DNA from: an uncultured Kineothrix sp.
GTDB lineage: Bacteria; Bacillota; Clostridia; Lachnospirales; Lachnospiraceae
Length of the DNA: 64,000 nucleotides
Reading direction: 5' to 3'
Assembly (NCBI GenBank): GCA_910587275.1
Contig: CAJUMD010000005.1
Span: forward strand, 4,361 to 68,360
Part shown: in pieces, positions 9,054 to 18,881 of the stretch
Layout: every line of letters begins with the position of its first letter
Position numbering within the stretch: position 1 is the stretch's first letter
Translations under genes and position numbers: made by a program
The notes under the pieces: generated by a model
Seen by the model: the letters and a program-made list of their open reading frames with translations, nothing else
What the model was told of the DNA's origin: nothing
Databases searched by the model: none

Positions 9054-10277
9054 ATGGTTATAGGAATGAAGCAGAATGTGTATACCGTGGCACAAGTGAA
9101 TGCATATATTAAGAATATGTTTACGCAGGATTTTATGCTGCAGTCGCTTTTCGTAAAAGGGGAAGTGAGTAACTGCAAATACCATTCCTCAGGACATATT
9201 TATTTTACGTTAAAGGATGAGAAAGGAACGATTTCCTGCGTGATGTTTGCGGGGAACCGTTCCGGTCTTGCTTTTCGGATGCAGGAGGGGCAGCAGGTCG
9301 TTGTCGGCGGGATGGTGGATGTCTATGAAAGGGACGGGAAATACCAGTTATATGCGAAGCAGATTGTGCTGGACGGGGCAGGGATTTTGTATGAGCGCTA
9401 TGAGCGACTTAAGAAGGAACTGGAAGAACGGGGAATGTTCGATGCCTTCTATAAACAGCCGGTACCGAAATTCATCCGTACGCTGGGTGTAGTGACTGCC
9501 GCCACGGGTGCGGCGGTGAGGGATATTATCAACATTGCGTCCAGAAGGAACCCTTATGTACAGATTATTTTATATCCGGCCATTGTGCAGGGGGACGCGG
9601 CAGTTCCTTCCATCGTGAAAGGAATACGTTCGCTGGAGCGGTATGGCGTGGACGTTATGATTGTGGGACGCGGCGGCGGTTCCATCGAAGACTTATGGGC
9701 GTTTAATGAAGAAGCGGTGGCGCAGGCAATTTTTGACTGCCGGGTGCCGGTGATTTCTGCGGTAGGGCATGAAACGGATACGACGATTTCGGATTATGTG
9801 GCGGATTTGCGCGCCCCTACCCCTTCGGCAGCGGCGGAACTGGCAGTATATGAGTATGCCAAGCTGCAGGAGGAGATGGAGGATTGCCGTTATACGCTGG
9901 AACGGCTGTTTCGGAATAAGATGAGCTTGTACCGGGGCAGGCTGGAGAACTTTGGGACGAAGCTGCGGTACTTAAGTCCTGCCGGCAGAATCCGGGAAAA
10001 GCGGACTTATGCCATGAAACTGGAAGACCGGATGGAAAACGCCATGAAGGCAGTCCTTATGGAGAAAAGGCATAAACTGGAAGTATATATTGAACGGCTG
10101 AAAGGATTGTCACCTTTGGACAAGCTGAACCAGGGCTTTTCCTATGTGTCGGATGCGGAAGGAAAGACCGTGAACGATATCGGACAGGTGGAAGCCGGGA
10201 GCTTTTTGGATATCCATGTCAGGAACGGACGGATACGGGCAGAGGCAGTTGCCGTGGAGCACGTGGAATGGCAATAG
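9054..10277 (+). CDS. xseA: Exodeoxyribonuclease VII large subunit
   Basis: 407 residues. An N-terminal OB-fold (about 8-105, with GEVSNCKYHSSGHIYFTLKD) is followed by the exonuclease VII catalytic domain containing VGRGGGSIEDLWAFNEE and ISAVGHETD, then a coiled-coil C-terminal part. With XseB it forms the single-strand nuclease exonuclease VII. ATG 9054 has a G-run immediately upstream; ATG 9066 (MKQNVYTVAQ) is an alternative. xseB follows after 51 bp. Confidence 0.95.
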   Translation: MVIGMKQNVYTVAQVNAYIKNMFTQDFMLQSLFVKGEVSNCKYHSSGHIYFTLKDEKGTISCVMFAGNRSGLAFRMQEGQQVVVGGMVDVYERDGKYQLYAKQIVLDGAGILYERYERLKKELEERGMFDAFYKQPVPKFIRTLGVVTAATGAAVRDIINIASRRNPYVQIILYPAIVQGDAAVPSIVKGIRSLERYGVDVMIVGRGGGSIEDLWAFNEEAVAQAIFDCRVPVISAVGHETDTTISDYVADLRAPTPSAAAELAVYEYAKLQEEMEDCRYTLERLFRNKMSLYRGRLENFGTKLRYLSPAGRIREKRTYAMKLEDRMENAMKAVLMEKRHKLEVYIERLKGLSPLDKLNQGFSYVSDAEGKTVNDIGQVEAGSFLDIHVRNGRIRAEAVAVEHVEWQ

Positions 10278-10328
10278 GGTGTGTGCGGCAGCCGGGAATC
10301 ATACAGACGGACGGAAAGAACGGGAAGG

Positions 10329-10574
10329 ATGGTGGAAATGCAGATGGAAACAGGGGCGGAAATGCAGACGGGCCGGGAACTGACCCTGGAAGAATCTTTT
10401 GAAGTACTGGAAGAATTGATATCCAGGCTGGAAGCCGAGGACATCACGTTGGAGGAGTCTTTCCAGGTATACCGGGAAGGCATGGAAATACTGAAAGACT
10501 GCAACGGCAGGATTGACCGTGTGGAAAAGAAAGTGTTGAAAATGAATGAGGATGGACAGACGGATGAATTTTAA
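10329..10574 (+). CDS. xseB: Exodeoxyribonuclease VII small subunit
   Basis: 81 residues from ATG 10329. The family core ELTLEESFEVLEELISRLEA and the following LEESFQVYREGMEILKDC are unmistakable. Starts at GTG 10281 or ATG 10338 are also possible; 10329 gives a length near the family's usual 70-80. Small subunits bind along the XseA coiled coil. The 3' end overlaps the start of the prenyl synthase gene. Confidence 0.93.
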   Translation: MVEMQMETGAEMQTGRELTLEESFEVLEELISRLEAEDITLEESFQVYREGMEILKDCNGRIDRVEKKVLKMNEDGQTDEF

Positions 10575-11481
10575 GGAAGAATTGGCGGCAAGGACGGCGC
10601 AGGTAGAGACCGTGATAAAAAAATACCTTCCGGAAGAAAAGGGATACCAGAAAACGGTAGTGGAAGCCATGAATTACAGTATACTGGCAGGGGGAAAGCG
10701 GCTGCGTCCGATGCTGATGCAGGAAACCTTCCGCCTGTTTGGCGGATTGGGGGAAGTAGTGGAGCCTTTTATGGCGGCGTTGGAAATGGTGCATACGTAT
10801 TCGCTGGTGCATGACGATCTTCCCTGCATGGATAACGACGAATACCGGAGAGGCCAGAAGACCACCCATGTGGTATACGGAGAGGGCATGGCGGTGCTGG
10901 CGGGCGACGGTCTGTTAAATTACGCGTTTGAAACTGCCGTGAAAGCCTTCGGGACGGCCGGCGGTACGCAAGACCCTGTCAGGGTGGCAAAAGCCCTTGG
11001 CGTATTTGCCAAGAAAGCGGGTATCCATGGAATGATAGGCGGGCAGACGGCGGATATCGAAGCGGAAGACAGGGAGGCAAAAGGGGTGGAACAGCCGGTG
11101 ACGGAAGATGCACTTCTTTTTATCCATGAGCATAAGACGGCAGCGTTAATCCAAAGCGCCATGATGACCGGCGCCATACTGGCGGGGGCGGACGGGGATG
11201 CGGTCATCCAGATGGAAAACTGTGCTTATAACATCGGTATCGCTTTCCAAATCCAGGATGATATCCTGGATGTCACCGGCAGTTTGGAAGTGCTGGGGAA
11301 AGCGGCAGGGAGCGATGCGAAGAACCATAAGACTACTTATGTTACGTTAAAGGGTATGGAGCAGGCAAAACAGGACGTGGAAAGGCTTTCCGGGGAAGCC
11401 GTTTCCATCCTGACCTCTTATTCCCCGCGGAATGAGTTTCTGGAGGAACTGGTCCGGCAGTTGGTGGGCAGGGAAAAATAA
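10564..11481 (+). CDS. ispA: Farnesyl diphosphate synthase (polyprenyl synthetase)
   Basis: 305 residues from ATG 10564, which overlaps the xseB stop; upstream in-frame ATGs at 10546 and 10552 are alternatives. It has both aspartate-rich motifs: DDLPCMDND (the first, of the bacterial DDx4D type) and QDDILD (the second), plus GGKRLRP near the N terminus. It condenses IPP with DMAPP and GPP to form FPP for undecaprenyl phosphate and other isoprenoids. It lies directly before dxs, so isoprenoid precursor supply is co-transcribed. Confidence 0.94.
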   Translation: MNFKEELAARTAQVETVIKKYLPEEKGYQKTVVEAMNYSILAGGKRLRPMLMQETFRLFGGLGEVVEPFMAALEMVHTYSLVHDDLPCMDNDEYRRGQKTTHVVYGEGMAVLAGDGLLNYAFETAVKAFGTAGGTQDPVRVAKALGVFAKKAGIHGMIGGQTADIEAEDREAKGVEQPVTEDALLFIHEHKTAALIQSAMMTGAILAGADGDAVIQMENCAYNIGIAFQIQDDILDVTGSLEVLGKAAGSDAKNHKTTYVTLKGMEQAKQDVERLSGEAVSILTSYSPRNEFLEELVRQLVGREK

Positions 11482-11547
11482 GGAAGCCGGAAAGATTCAT
11501 CCGGGAGGATGTGCGGTAACGGAAAACAGGACAAAGAGGGTATGGAT

Positions 11548-13410
11548 ATGCTACTGGACAGTATTTCGCAGGTAAACGATATCAAAAATATCAGGGAAGA
11601 AGATTATGAGACGCTGGCAGAGGAAATCCGGCAGTTTTTAATTGAAAAAATCAGTGTAACGGGCGGGCATCTTGGTTCCAATTTGGGTGCGGTGGAGCTT
11701 ACCATGGCGCTGCATTTGTCGCTGAACCTTCCGGAAGATAAAATCATATGGGATGTGGGACATCAGTCTTATACCCACAAGTTACTGACCGGAAGGAGGG
11801 ACGGGTTTGAGACGCTGCGTAAATACGGTGGTATGAGCGGCTTTCCGAAACGCAAGGAAAGCAACTGCGATGCCTTTGACACCGGGCACAGTTCCACGTC
11901 CATATCGGCGGGGCTGGGACTGGTAAAAGCGCGGGATTTAAAGGGCGAAAGACATACGGTGGTATCGGTCATCGGCGACGGCTCCCTGACCGGGGGGATG
12001 GCATACGAAGCATTAAACAATGCTGCAAGGCTGGATACCAACTTTATCATTGTATTAAACGACAACAACATGTCTATCTCGGAAAACGTGGGCGGTGTGT
12101 CCAGGTACCTGAATAACATCCGGACGGCGGACCGTTACCTGGGACTGCGGGACGGGGTATACAATACGTTAAAGGATATGCCCAAATACGGCGACCAAAT
12201 GGTAAAGTTCATCCGCCGTGCCAAGAACAGTTTTAAACAGTTGGTGATTCCGGGCATGATGTTTGAGGATATGGGCATCACATACCTGGGCCCGGTGGAC
12301 GGGCATGACATTCCGCGCTTAATCCGTGTGCTGCAGGAAGCCAAAAGGGTGAAAAAAGCGGTGATTGTGCATGTGCTGACGCAAAAGGGAAAGGGCTATG
12401 TGCCGGCGGAGCGGCATCCGGCAAGATTCCACGGGGCGGAACCTTTTGAAATCGAAACGGGACTGCCTGCCCATCCGCGGACGAAGGCAAATTACACGGA
12501 TATCTTTTCCACGGTCATGACGAAACTGGGGCAGCGGGATGAAAAAGTGGTGGCAATTACAGCGGCAATGCCGGACGGCACGGGATTAAAACGGTTCCAT
12601 AACATGTATCCCGACCGTTTTTTCGATGTGGGGATTGCAGAGGAACATGCCGTGACGTTTGCGGCAGGACTGGCTTCAGGCGGTATGAAACCGATTGTGG
12701 CGGTATATTCCTCTTTCCTGCAAAGGGCCTATGACCAGATTCTGCACGATGTCTGTATCCAAAACCTTCCGGTGGTATTTGCCATTGACCGTGCAGGGCT
12801 GGTGGGAAGCGACGGGGAAACCCACCAGGGGATTTTTGACCTGTCTTATTTGTCGTCCATTCCAAACATGCATATCATGGCGCCCAAAAACAAATGGGAG
12901 CTTTCCGATATGATTAAGTATGCGGTGGATTTCGGCGCCCCCATTGCGGTGCGGTATCCCAGGGGGGAGGCTTACGACGGGTTAAAGGAATTCCGTCTCC
13001 CCATTGAATACGGGAAAAGCGAATGGATTTACGAGGAAGAAGACATCTGCCTGATGGCGGTGGGCAGCATGGTCAGGGTGGCGGAACAGGTGCGCAGGGA
13101 ATTAAAGGAAAGGGGATACTCCTGTTCACTGGTCAATGCGCGGTTTGTTAAACCCATCGACGAGGAAGCGGTAATGGAAGCGCGGGCAGTACATAAACTG
13201 CTGGTAACGATGGAGGAAAACGTGGCAAGCGGCGGTTTCGGTGAAAAAGTAAGGGAATTTCTGGACCGTACGGGCGGCGGGAGGATGCTTTCCATTACGG
13301 TTCCGGACGAGTATGTGGAACATGGAAATGTGGAGCTTTTGAAGCAGGAAATCGGGATGGATGCGGACAGTGTGGTGAAGCGGGTAATTACGGAGTACTG
13401 TGCGTTGTAG
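11548..13410 (+). CDS. dxs: 1-deoxy-D-xylulose-5-phosphate synthase
   Basis: 620 residues from ATG 11548. AGAGGG about 9 bases upstream and the family start MLLDSISQVNDIKNI support this codon over ATG 11542 or 11509. The thiamine diphosphate motif begins at GDGSLTGGMAYEALNNA; the catalytic-half motifs GIAEEHAVTFAAGLA and DRAGLVGSDGETHQG are intact. It condenses pyruvate and glyceraldehyde-3-phosphate, the first step of the MEP isoprenoid pathway. It sits in the ispA-dxs-tlyA cluster conserved across Firmicutes. Confidence 0.97.
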   Translation: MLLDSISQVNDIKNIREEDYETLAEEIRQFLIEKISVTGGHLGSNLGAVELTMALHLSLNLPEDKIIWDVGHQSYTHKLLTGRRDGFETLRKYGGMSGFPKRKESNCDAFDTGHSSTSISAGLGLVKARDLKGERHTVVSVIGDGSLTGGMAYEALNNAARLDTNFIIVLNDNNMSISENVGGVSRYLNNIRTADRYLGLRDGVYNTLKDMPKYGDQMVKFIRRAKNSFKQLVIPGMMFEDMGITYLGPVDGHDIPRLIRVLQEAKRVKKAVIVHVLTQKGKGYVPAERHPARFHGAEPFEIETGLPAHPRTKANYTDIFSTVMTKLGQRDEKVVAITAAMPDGTGLKRFHNMYPDRFFDVGIAEEHAVTFAAGLASGGMKPIVAVYSSFLQRAYDQILHDVCIQNLPVVFAIDRAGLVGSDGETHQGIFDLSYLSSIPNMHIMAPKNKWELSDMIKYAVDFGAPIAVRYPRGEAYDGLKEFRLPIEYGKSEWIYEEEDICLMAVGSMVRVAEQVRRELKERGYSCSLVNARFVKPIDEEAVMEARAVHKLLVTMEENVASGGFGEKVREFLDRTGGGRMLSITVPDEYVEHGNVELLKQEIGMDADSVVKRVITEYCAL

Positions 13411-13485
13411 GCGGTATCAGCCAGGCAGTCCTTTTCCGCCTCAAACAGGGAATGGATGCCTCATAAGCGGGCGAGGGGTAACGGT

Positions 13486-14391
13486 ATGAAAGAACGTTTG
13501 GATGTGCTCCTGGTAAAGCAGGGATATGCCCCGTCAAGGGAAAAGGCGAAAGCGGTTATCATGGCGGGGAATGTGTTTGTGGACGGACAGCGGGAGGATA
13601 AAGCGGGGACGGCTTTTGACGGGACGAAAATCCGTTTGGAAGTCAAGGGCAGTCCTTTGAAATACGTAAGCAGGGGAGGACTGAAGCTGGAAAAGGCGGT
13701 CGGTTCCTTCGGGGTTGCCCTGAAGGATAAGGTATGTATGGATATCGGCGCCTCCACCGGGGGCTTTACGGACTGTATGCTGCAGAACGGGGCGGCGAAG
13801 GTGTATGCCGTGGATGTGGGATACGGGCAGTTGGACTGGAAGCTGCGGACGGATGAAAGAGTGGTCTGTATGGAAAAGACGAATTTCCGTTACATGCAGC
13901 CGGCAGACATTGCGGACCGGCCGGACTTCGCTTCCGTGGACGTTTCCTTTATTTCCCTGACCAAAATACTGATACCGGCAAGGAACCTGCTGGCTCCGGA
14001 AGGGGAGATGGTATGCCTGATTAAGCCGCAGTTTGAGGCAGGGAAAGAAAAGGTTGGGAAAAAAGGCGTGGTGCGGGAACCGGAAATCCACAGGGAGGTC
14101 ATCGGCAAGGTGGCGGATTATGCGGACGGAATAGGATTTGACATATCCGGGCTGGATTTCTCCCCCATCCAGGGACCGGAAGGAAACATTGAATATTTGG
14201 TGTATTTGAAAAAACGCGGGGAAATCCCGGAAGAAATCCTGTCGCTTACGGAAGCGGAGGCGGAGAAGCGGTTGGGGGAAATACGGTTAAACGGCAGCGG
14301 CCGGTCGCAGGAGGACGGGATGCGGCTGCTCGCCATCCAAACGGTGGAGAAGGCACATGAAGCATTTTTATGTAATCACAAACGGGCATAA
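13486..14391 (+). CDS. tlyA: TlyA family rRNA methyltransferase
   Basis: 301 residues from ATG 13486, with GAGGGG 7 bases upstream. An N-terminal S4 RNA-binding domain (RLDVLLVKQGYAPSREKAKA) is followed by an FtsJ/Rossmann methyltransferase domain with the SAM motif DIGASTGGFTDCML (about 85-98) and SVDVSFISLTKIL. TlyA proteins 2'-O-methylate 16S and 23S rRNA, although they were once annotated as haemolysin A. The 3' end overlaps nadK by 35 bases. Confidence 0.93.
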   Translation: MKERLDVLLVKQGYAPSREKAKAVIMAGNVFVDGQREDKAGTAFDGTKIRLEVKGSPLKYVSRGGLKLEKAVGSFGVALKDKVCMDIGASTGGFTDCMLQNGAAKVYAVDVGYGQLDWKLRTDERVVCMEKTNFRYMQPADIADRPDFASVDVSFISLTKILIPARNLLAPEGEMVCLIKPQFEAGKEKVGKKGVVREPEIHREVIGKVADYADGIGFDISGLDFSPIQGPEGNIEYLVYLKKRGEIPEEILSLTEAEAEKRLGEIRLNGSGRSQEDGMRLLAIQTVEKAHEAFLCNHKRA

Positions 14392-15244
14392 AGACCGTGA
14401 TTTGGAGAAAACCAATTACATCAGGGAATATTTGGAAAAGCACAATAGAAAGTGCACGGTGCAGGGGATGGAGGAGGAACGGCATTATACGGATTCTGCC
14501 AAGATTCCCTGGGACGTGGACTGCATCCTGGTCCTTGGCGGGGACGGGACAATGCTGGAAGCGGCGCGGGATACCGTGAACAGAGATATTCCTTTGCTTG
14601 GAATCAACCTTGGGACGCTGGGATATATGGCGGAAGTGGAGGAAAACGGGCTGGATGCGGCACTGGACCGGCTGATGGAAGACCGGTATGAAGTGGAACC
14701 GCGGATGATGCTGACCGGGCGGGTGATGCGGGGCAGTTACCACCGCAGGCTGCATGAGGAAAGGGGAATCTGCCGGACGGAAATCGAGGAGTCCTATGCG
14801 TTAAATGACATTGCGGTGACAAGGAGCGGTTCCCTTCAGATTATCCGGTTCCAGATTTATGTCAACGGGCAGTTTTTGAACGAATACCATGCGGACGGGG
14901 TAATCGTGGCGACGCCCACCGGCTCCACCGGCTATAACCTTTCGGCGGGCGGACCCATTGTGGAGCCGAAGGCGGAACTGATTCTGATGACTCCCATTTG
15001 TCCCCATACGTTAAATACCAGAAGTATTATACTTTCCCCTAATGACCGGGTGGAACTGCAGATTGGGGAAGGACGGGAGGGCAGCATCCAGCAGGTGGAA
15101 GTGAATTTTGACGGAAGCAGGACGCTGACGCTGTATACCGGCGACAAGGTGGAAATTGAGAAAGCGGTTATGACGACGGGAATCGTAAAACTGAACCGGG
15201 TCAGCTTTTTGGAGGTCTTACATAAAAAAATGAGTGAAACTTAG
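14357..15244 (+). CDS. nadK: NAD kinase
   Basis: 295 residues. It has the GGDGTML phosphate-binding motif (about 58-64), GINLGTLGYMAE, and the conserved PTGSTGYNLSAGGPIV loop. It phosphorylates NAD to NADP. ATG 14357 lies inside the end of tlyA, so translation is coupled. Position between tlyA and argR matches many Firmicutes genomes. Confidence 0.96.
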   Translation: MKHFYVITNGHKDRDLEKTNYIREYLEKHNRKCTVQGMEEERHYTDSAKIPWDVDCILVLGGDGTMLEAARDTVNRDIPLLGINLGTLGYMAEVEENGLDAALDRLMEDRYEVEPRMMLTGRVMRGSYHRRLHEERGICRTEIEESYALNDIAVTRSGSLQIIRFQIYVNGQFLNEYHADGVIVATPTGSTGYNLSAGGPIVEPKAELILMTPICPHTLNTRSIILSPNDRVELQIGEGREGSIQQVEVNFDGSRTLTLYTGDKVEIEKAVMTTGIVKLNRVSFLEVLHKKMSET

Positions 15245-15290
15245 GAACGGAGGCACGCAGGCCGGCAATGCGGGATGCGGGGGTATCGGT

Positions 15291-15743
15291 ATGAAAAAAG
15301 GCAGGCATGGAAAGATTACAGAGCTGATAGAAAATTATGACATCGAAACACAGGACGAGCTGGCGGAGCGGCTGCGGGATGCGGGATTCCAGGTGACGCA
15401 GGCGACGGTGTCAAGGGATATCAGGGAATTGAAACTTTCAAAGATTCCTACCGGAAGCGGGAAACAGAAATATGTGGTCTTAAAACAGGATGACCGTCAT
15501 TTGGGGGAAAAATATATCCGTGTGTTAAGGGACGGTTTTGTATCCATGGATATGGCGCAGAATATACTGGTGATTAAAACCGTGTCCGGGATGGCGATGG
15601 CGGTGGCGGCGGCGGTGGATGCCATGAAGATGAGGGAAATCGTCGGTTCCATCGCCGGGGACGATACGATTATGATGGCGGTACGGACCGTGGAAGATAC
15701 GAAGACAGTCATGGATAAGATCCAAAAGATGCTGGAATTATGA
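15291..15743 (+). CDS. argR: Arginine repressor ArgR/AhrC
   Basis: 150 residues from ATG 15291, with a G-run 7 bases upstream. The N-terminal winged helix contains QDELAERLRDAGFQVTQATV and SRDIRELKL; the C-terminal arginine-binding and hexamer domain contains GDDTIMMAVRT. It is a hexameric regulator of arginine synthesis and catabolism. In this position the gene is the orthologue of Bacillus ahrC. No ARG box was recognised upstream. Confidence 0.95.
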   Translation: MKKGRHGKITELIENYDIETQDELAERLRDAGFQVTQATVSRDIRELKLSKIPTGSGKQKYVVLKQDDRHLGEKYIRVLRDGFVSMDMAQNILVIKTVSGMAMAVAAAVDAMKMREIVGSIAGDDTIMMAVRTVEDTKTVMDKIQKMLEL

Positions 15744-15817
15744 AAAATTATAAATTAGGAAGAAATGGTTGTGTGTAAGGCTCCATGCCCGGAGAGACAC
15801 ATAAGGAGTAAAAGAAG

Positions 15818-17503
15818 ATGCTGGAAAGTTTACACGTGAAAAATTTGGCGCTGATTGACGAGGAGGAAGTATGCTTTGGGGAAGGCTTAAATATTCTTTC
15901 AGGGGAAACGGGCGCCGGAAAGTCGGTCATCATAGGTTCCGTCAACCTTGCCCTGGGCGCAAAGGCGGACAAGGAATTAATCCGTACCGGGGCGGAATAT
16001 GCCTTGGTTGAGCTGGTGTTCCGGCTGGACGGAAAACAGGGGGAAAAGTTAAAAGCGATGGACTTTTTCCCGGAAGAAGACGGGACATTTATAATCCAAA
16101 GGAAAATCATGCCGGCAAGGAGCGTCTGTAAGGTCTGTGGGGAGACCGTGGGGGCGAAGCAGTTACAGGACATTGCGGAAGTGCTGATTGCCATCCACGG
16201 GCAGCATGAACACCAGACGCTGATGCAGAAAAAAAGGCACAGGGAACTTTTGGACGAATTTGCGGGGAAAAAGGCAGCGGACGCGAAAAAAAAGGCGGCG
16301 GAGCTTTACCGGGAATATACGGGGCTGTTAAAGGAACTGGAAGGAAGCGGCAGCGACGGGGAAGCGAGGGAAAAGGAAGCGGCGCTGCTCCGGTTTGAAA
16401 TAAAGGAAATTGAGGAAGCCGCGCCGGCGGAAGACGAGGATACGGAGTTGGAGAAGGAATACCGTAAAATGGTAAACAGCCGTAAAATCAAGGAATCCGT
16501 TTATGCGGCATACCGCCTGACCGGGTCGGAGGAAGGGGAAAGCGCAGGGGAAAATACCGCGCGCGCCCTGCGGGAAATCCGCAGTGTATCCGCTTATGAC
16601 GATTCTTTGGCGGATTTGGAAGCCATGTTGGAGGATATCGATAACCTGTTAAATGATTTTAACCGTCAGATGGCGGAATATGTGGACAGCCTGGAATTTG
16701 ACGAGGCACAGTTTGTCCAAACGGAAAACCGTCTCAACCTGTTAAACCATTTGAAGTCAAAATATGGAAGAACCATCGGGGAAGTGCTTGCATATAAGCA
16801 GCGCGGGGAAGAAAAACTAAATTTGTTGGAAAATTATGAAGTTTACCGGCAGCAGACGGAAGAAAAGCTGGAAAAAGCAAAACGGGAGTTGGAAGAAATA
16901 TGCAAAAAACTGTCGGGAATCCGTGCGAAATATGCCAGGGAACTTGGAAACCGGTTAAAACAGGCGCTGCTGGAACTGAATTTTGAGGATGTTCGGTTTG
17001 AAATCCAAGTGCGTCCCCAGCCGGGGGATTTAACGGCGGAAGGATATGACGACGTGGAATTTATGATATCCACGAATAAAGGGGAAACGTTAAAACCGTT
17101 AAGCCATGTGGCGAGCGGCGGCGAGCTGTCGCGGATTATGCTGGCGTTTAAGACTGTTTTGGCGGATAAGGACGAGATATCTTCCCTGATTTTTGATGAA
17201 ATCGATACGGGAATCAGCGGAAAGACGGCATGGAAAGTTTCTGAAAAGCTGGGAATTTTGGGAAAGAACCACCAGATTATCTGCATTACGCATTTACCGC
17301 AGATCGCGGCAATGTCGGATACCCATTTCCTGATTGAGAAGGGTACGAAAGGCGGGCGGACCACTACCACCATACGCAGGATAGCAGGGGAAGAAAGTTT
17401 AAAGGAACTGGCGCGGATGCTGGGAGGTGCCGGGATTACGGAGGCTGCGTTGGAAAACGCAAAAGAAATGAAGGAATTGGCAAGAAATACAAAACATAAC
17501 TAA
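15818..17503 (+). CDS. recN: DNA repair protein RecN
   Basis: 561 residues, family length. SMC-like ATPase: Walker A GETGAGKSVI (about 30-39), a long central coiled coil (about 150-370), the signature VASGGELSRIMLAFK and Walker B LIFDEIDTGISG. RecN acts early at double-strand breaks. ATAAGGAG precedes ATG 15818 by 9 bases. No LexA-type box was recognised in the 74-bp gap after argR. Gene order argR-recN-spoIVB is conserved in Firmicutes. Confidence 0.96.
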   Translation: MLESLHVKNLALIDEEEVCFGEGLNILSGETGAGKSVIIGSVNLALGAKADKELIRTGAEYALVELVFRLDGKQGEKLKAMDFFPEEDGTFIIQRKIMPARSVCKVCGETVGAKQLQDIAEVLIAIHGQHEHQTLMQKKRHRELLDEFAGKKAADAKKKAAELYREYTGLLKELEGSGSDGEAREKEAALLRFEIKEIEEAAPAEDEDTELEKEYRKMVNSRKIKESVYAAYRLTGSEEGESAGENTARALREIRSVSAYDDSLADLEAMLEDIDNLLNDFNRQMAEYVDSLEFDEAQFVQTENRLNLLNHLKSKYGRTIGEVLAYKQRGEEKLNLLENYEVYRQQTEEKLEKAKRELEEICKKLSGIRAKYARELGNRLKQALLELNFEDVRFEIQVRPQPGDLTAEGYDDVEFMISTNKGETLKPLSHVASGGELSRIMLAFKTVLADKDEISSLIFDEIDTGISGKTAWKVSEKLGILGKNHQIICITHLPQIAAMSDTHFLIEKGTKGGRTTTTIRRIAGEESLKELARMLGGAGITEAALENAKEMKELARNTKHN

Positions 17504-17504
17504 A

Positions 17505-17532
17505 GTAAAAAATGCAAGTTCTTCACATACTA
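17505..17532 (+). promoter_or_regulatory. Candidate sigma-G/F promoter of spoIVB
   Basis: CATACTA at 17526-17532 fits the forespore -10 consensus CATnnTA. GTAAA at 17505-17509 is a partial fit to the -35 (GHATR), 16 bp upstream. spoIVB is a known sigma-F/sigma-G target in Bacillus. Transcription would start near 17540, which makes the TTG at 17561 the first sensible start codon. An imperfect inverted repeat (17514-17528 with 17551-17564) surrounds the site. Confidence 0.45.
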
Positions 17533-17560
17533 AGGGAGATTGGTGAAAGGATGTGAGAAC

Positions 17561-18850
17561 TTGCGAAGGAATAAATCAAAGATTGATCAATATAGAACCT
17601 GTCTTTATCTTGCCCTTGCGGGCAGCCTGACGGCTTTGCTTTGTGCCTGCTATTTTGCCCTTTGGAAGAAGGTTCCTTCCAATATAAAAATAAGGGCGGG
17701 GGTGGAACAGACGCTGGATTTGCAGGTACCGGCATCGGGGGAAATATATAAGGATGCGGTAGAGGTGAGCGGATTTACCAAATCCAATATTCCAAGGGAC
17801 AGCGTCCATATCGATTTGGCAAAGCCGGTGACGATCAAGGCAAATACCATTGAGCAGTATGTGCTGGATTTAAAGCTGTTCGGCATCATTCCCTTAAAGA
17901 CGGTGGATGTGCAGGTAATCCAGGACAAAACCTTAACTCCGGCGGGCATTCCCATCGGCATCTATGTGAAAACACAGGGGGTGCTTGTTATCGGGGTCGG
18001 TGCATTTACGGGGGAGGAAGGACAGAATATATGCCCCGCCGAGTATGTCCTGCGGTCGGGGGACTATATTACGGAAGTGAACGATGAAGAAGTAACGGGA
18101 AAAAGGGATTTCGTGGAAAAGGTGAAGCACAGCGAGGGGCAGGAACTGGTGCTTCAGGTGAAGCGGGGAGAAGAAAACCTGACGTTAAAAGTAAAACCGG
18201 AAACGAGCCAGTCGGGGGATTATAAAATCGGCATTTGGATTCGGGACAATGCCCAGGGAGTGGGAACCATGACGTATCTTGGTGACCATGCGGATTTCGG
18301 TGCGCTGGGACACGGCATTAACGATGTGGATACGAGTACGCTGATGGAACTGGAAAAAGGGACCCTATACCATACGGAAATCATCGGTATTACACGTGGC
18401 GGGAACGGTGCGCCCGGGGAACTGACCGGTTATATTGAATACGATGAAGCCAATATCATCGGGGAAATCAAGGAAAACACCGCTGAGGGTATCTTTGGGA
18501 ACTGCAGCGAACAGATTTATGGTACCATTCCGTTTGAGCCGCTTCCCATCGGTTTAAAACAGGAGATTACCAAAGGGAAAGCACAGATTATCTGCAGCAT
18601 TAACGGAAAGCCGGATTATTACGATATTGAAATCCTGGAGACCCATTTGGATAACGATAACGTGAACCGGGGAATCGTGCTGCGGATTACCGACCCGGAG
18701 CTTTTATCACTGACCGGGGGAATTGTCCAGGGGATGAGCGGTTCGCCGATTGTCCAAAACGGAAAAATCGTCGGCGCCGTTACCCATGTGCTGGTACAGG
18801 ATTCCACGAAAGGGTATGGGATATTTATTGAAAATATGCTGGCGCATTAG
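17561..18850 (+). CDS. spoIVB: SpoIVB sporulation signalling peptidase
   Basis: 429 residues from TTG 17561. This start is chosen because AAAGGATGTGA (17546-17556) is one base from the ideal ribosome site and because the promoter candidate would leave GTG 17543 almost leaderless. It has a membrane anchor (about 11-30), a PDZ domain (about 110-200) and an S55 serine peptidase domain with GHGINDVDT (catalytic His) and GMSGSPIVQNG (catalytic Ser). SpoIVB is secreted from the forespore and triggers pro-sigma-K processing. It directly precedes the spo0A locus, as in Bacillus. Confidence 0.95.
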   Translation: MRRNKSKIDQYRTCLYLALAGSLTALLCACYFALWKKVPSNIKIRAGVEQTLDLQVPASGEIYKDAVEVSGFTKSNIPRDSVHIDLAKPVTIKANTIEQYVLDLKLFGIIPLKTVDVQVIQDKTLTPAGIPIGIYVKTQGVLVIGVGAFTGEEGQNICPAEYVLRSGDYITEVNDEEVTGKRDFVEKVKHSEGQELVLQVKRGEENLTLKVKPETSQSGDYKIGIWIRDNAQGVGTMTYLGDHADFGALGHGINDVDTSTLMELEKGTLYHTEIIGITRGGNGAPGELTGYIEYDEANIIGEIKENTAEGIFGNCSEQIYGTIPFEPLPIGLKQEITKGKAQIICSINGKPDYYDIEILETHLDNDNVNRGIVLRITDPELLSLTGGIVQGMSGSPIVQNGKIVGAVTHVLVQDSTKGYGIFIENMLAH

Positions 18851-18881
18851 AGAATAAGAAGAATCGCGCGATGCCTAACGC

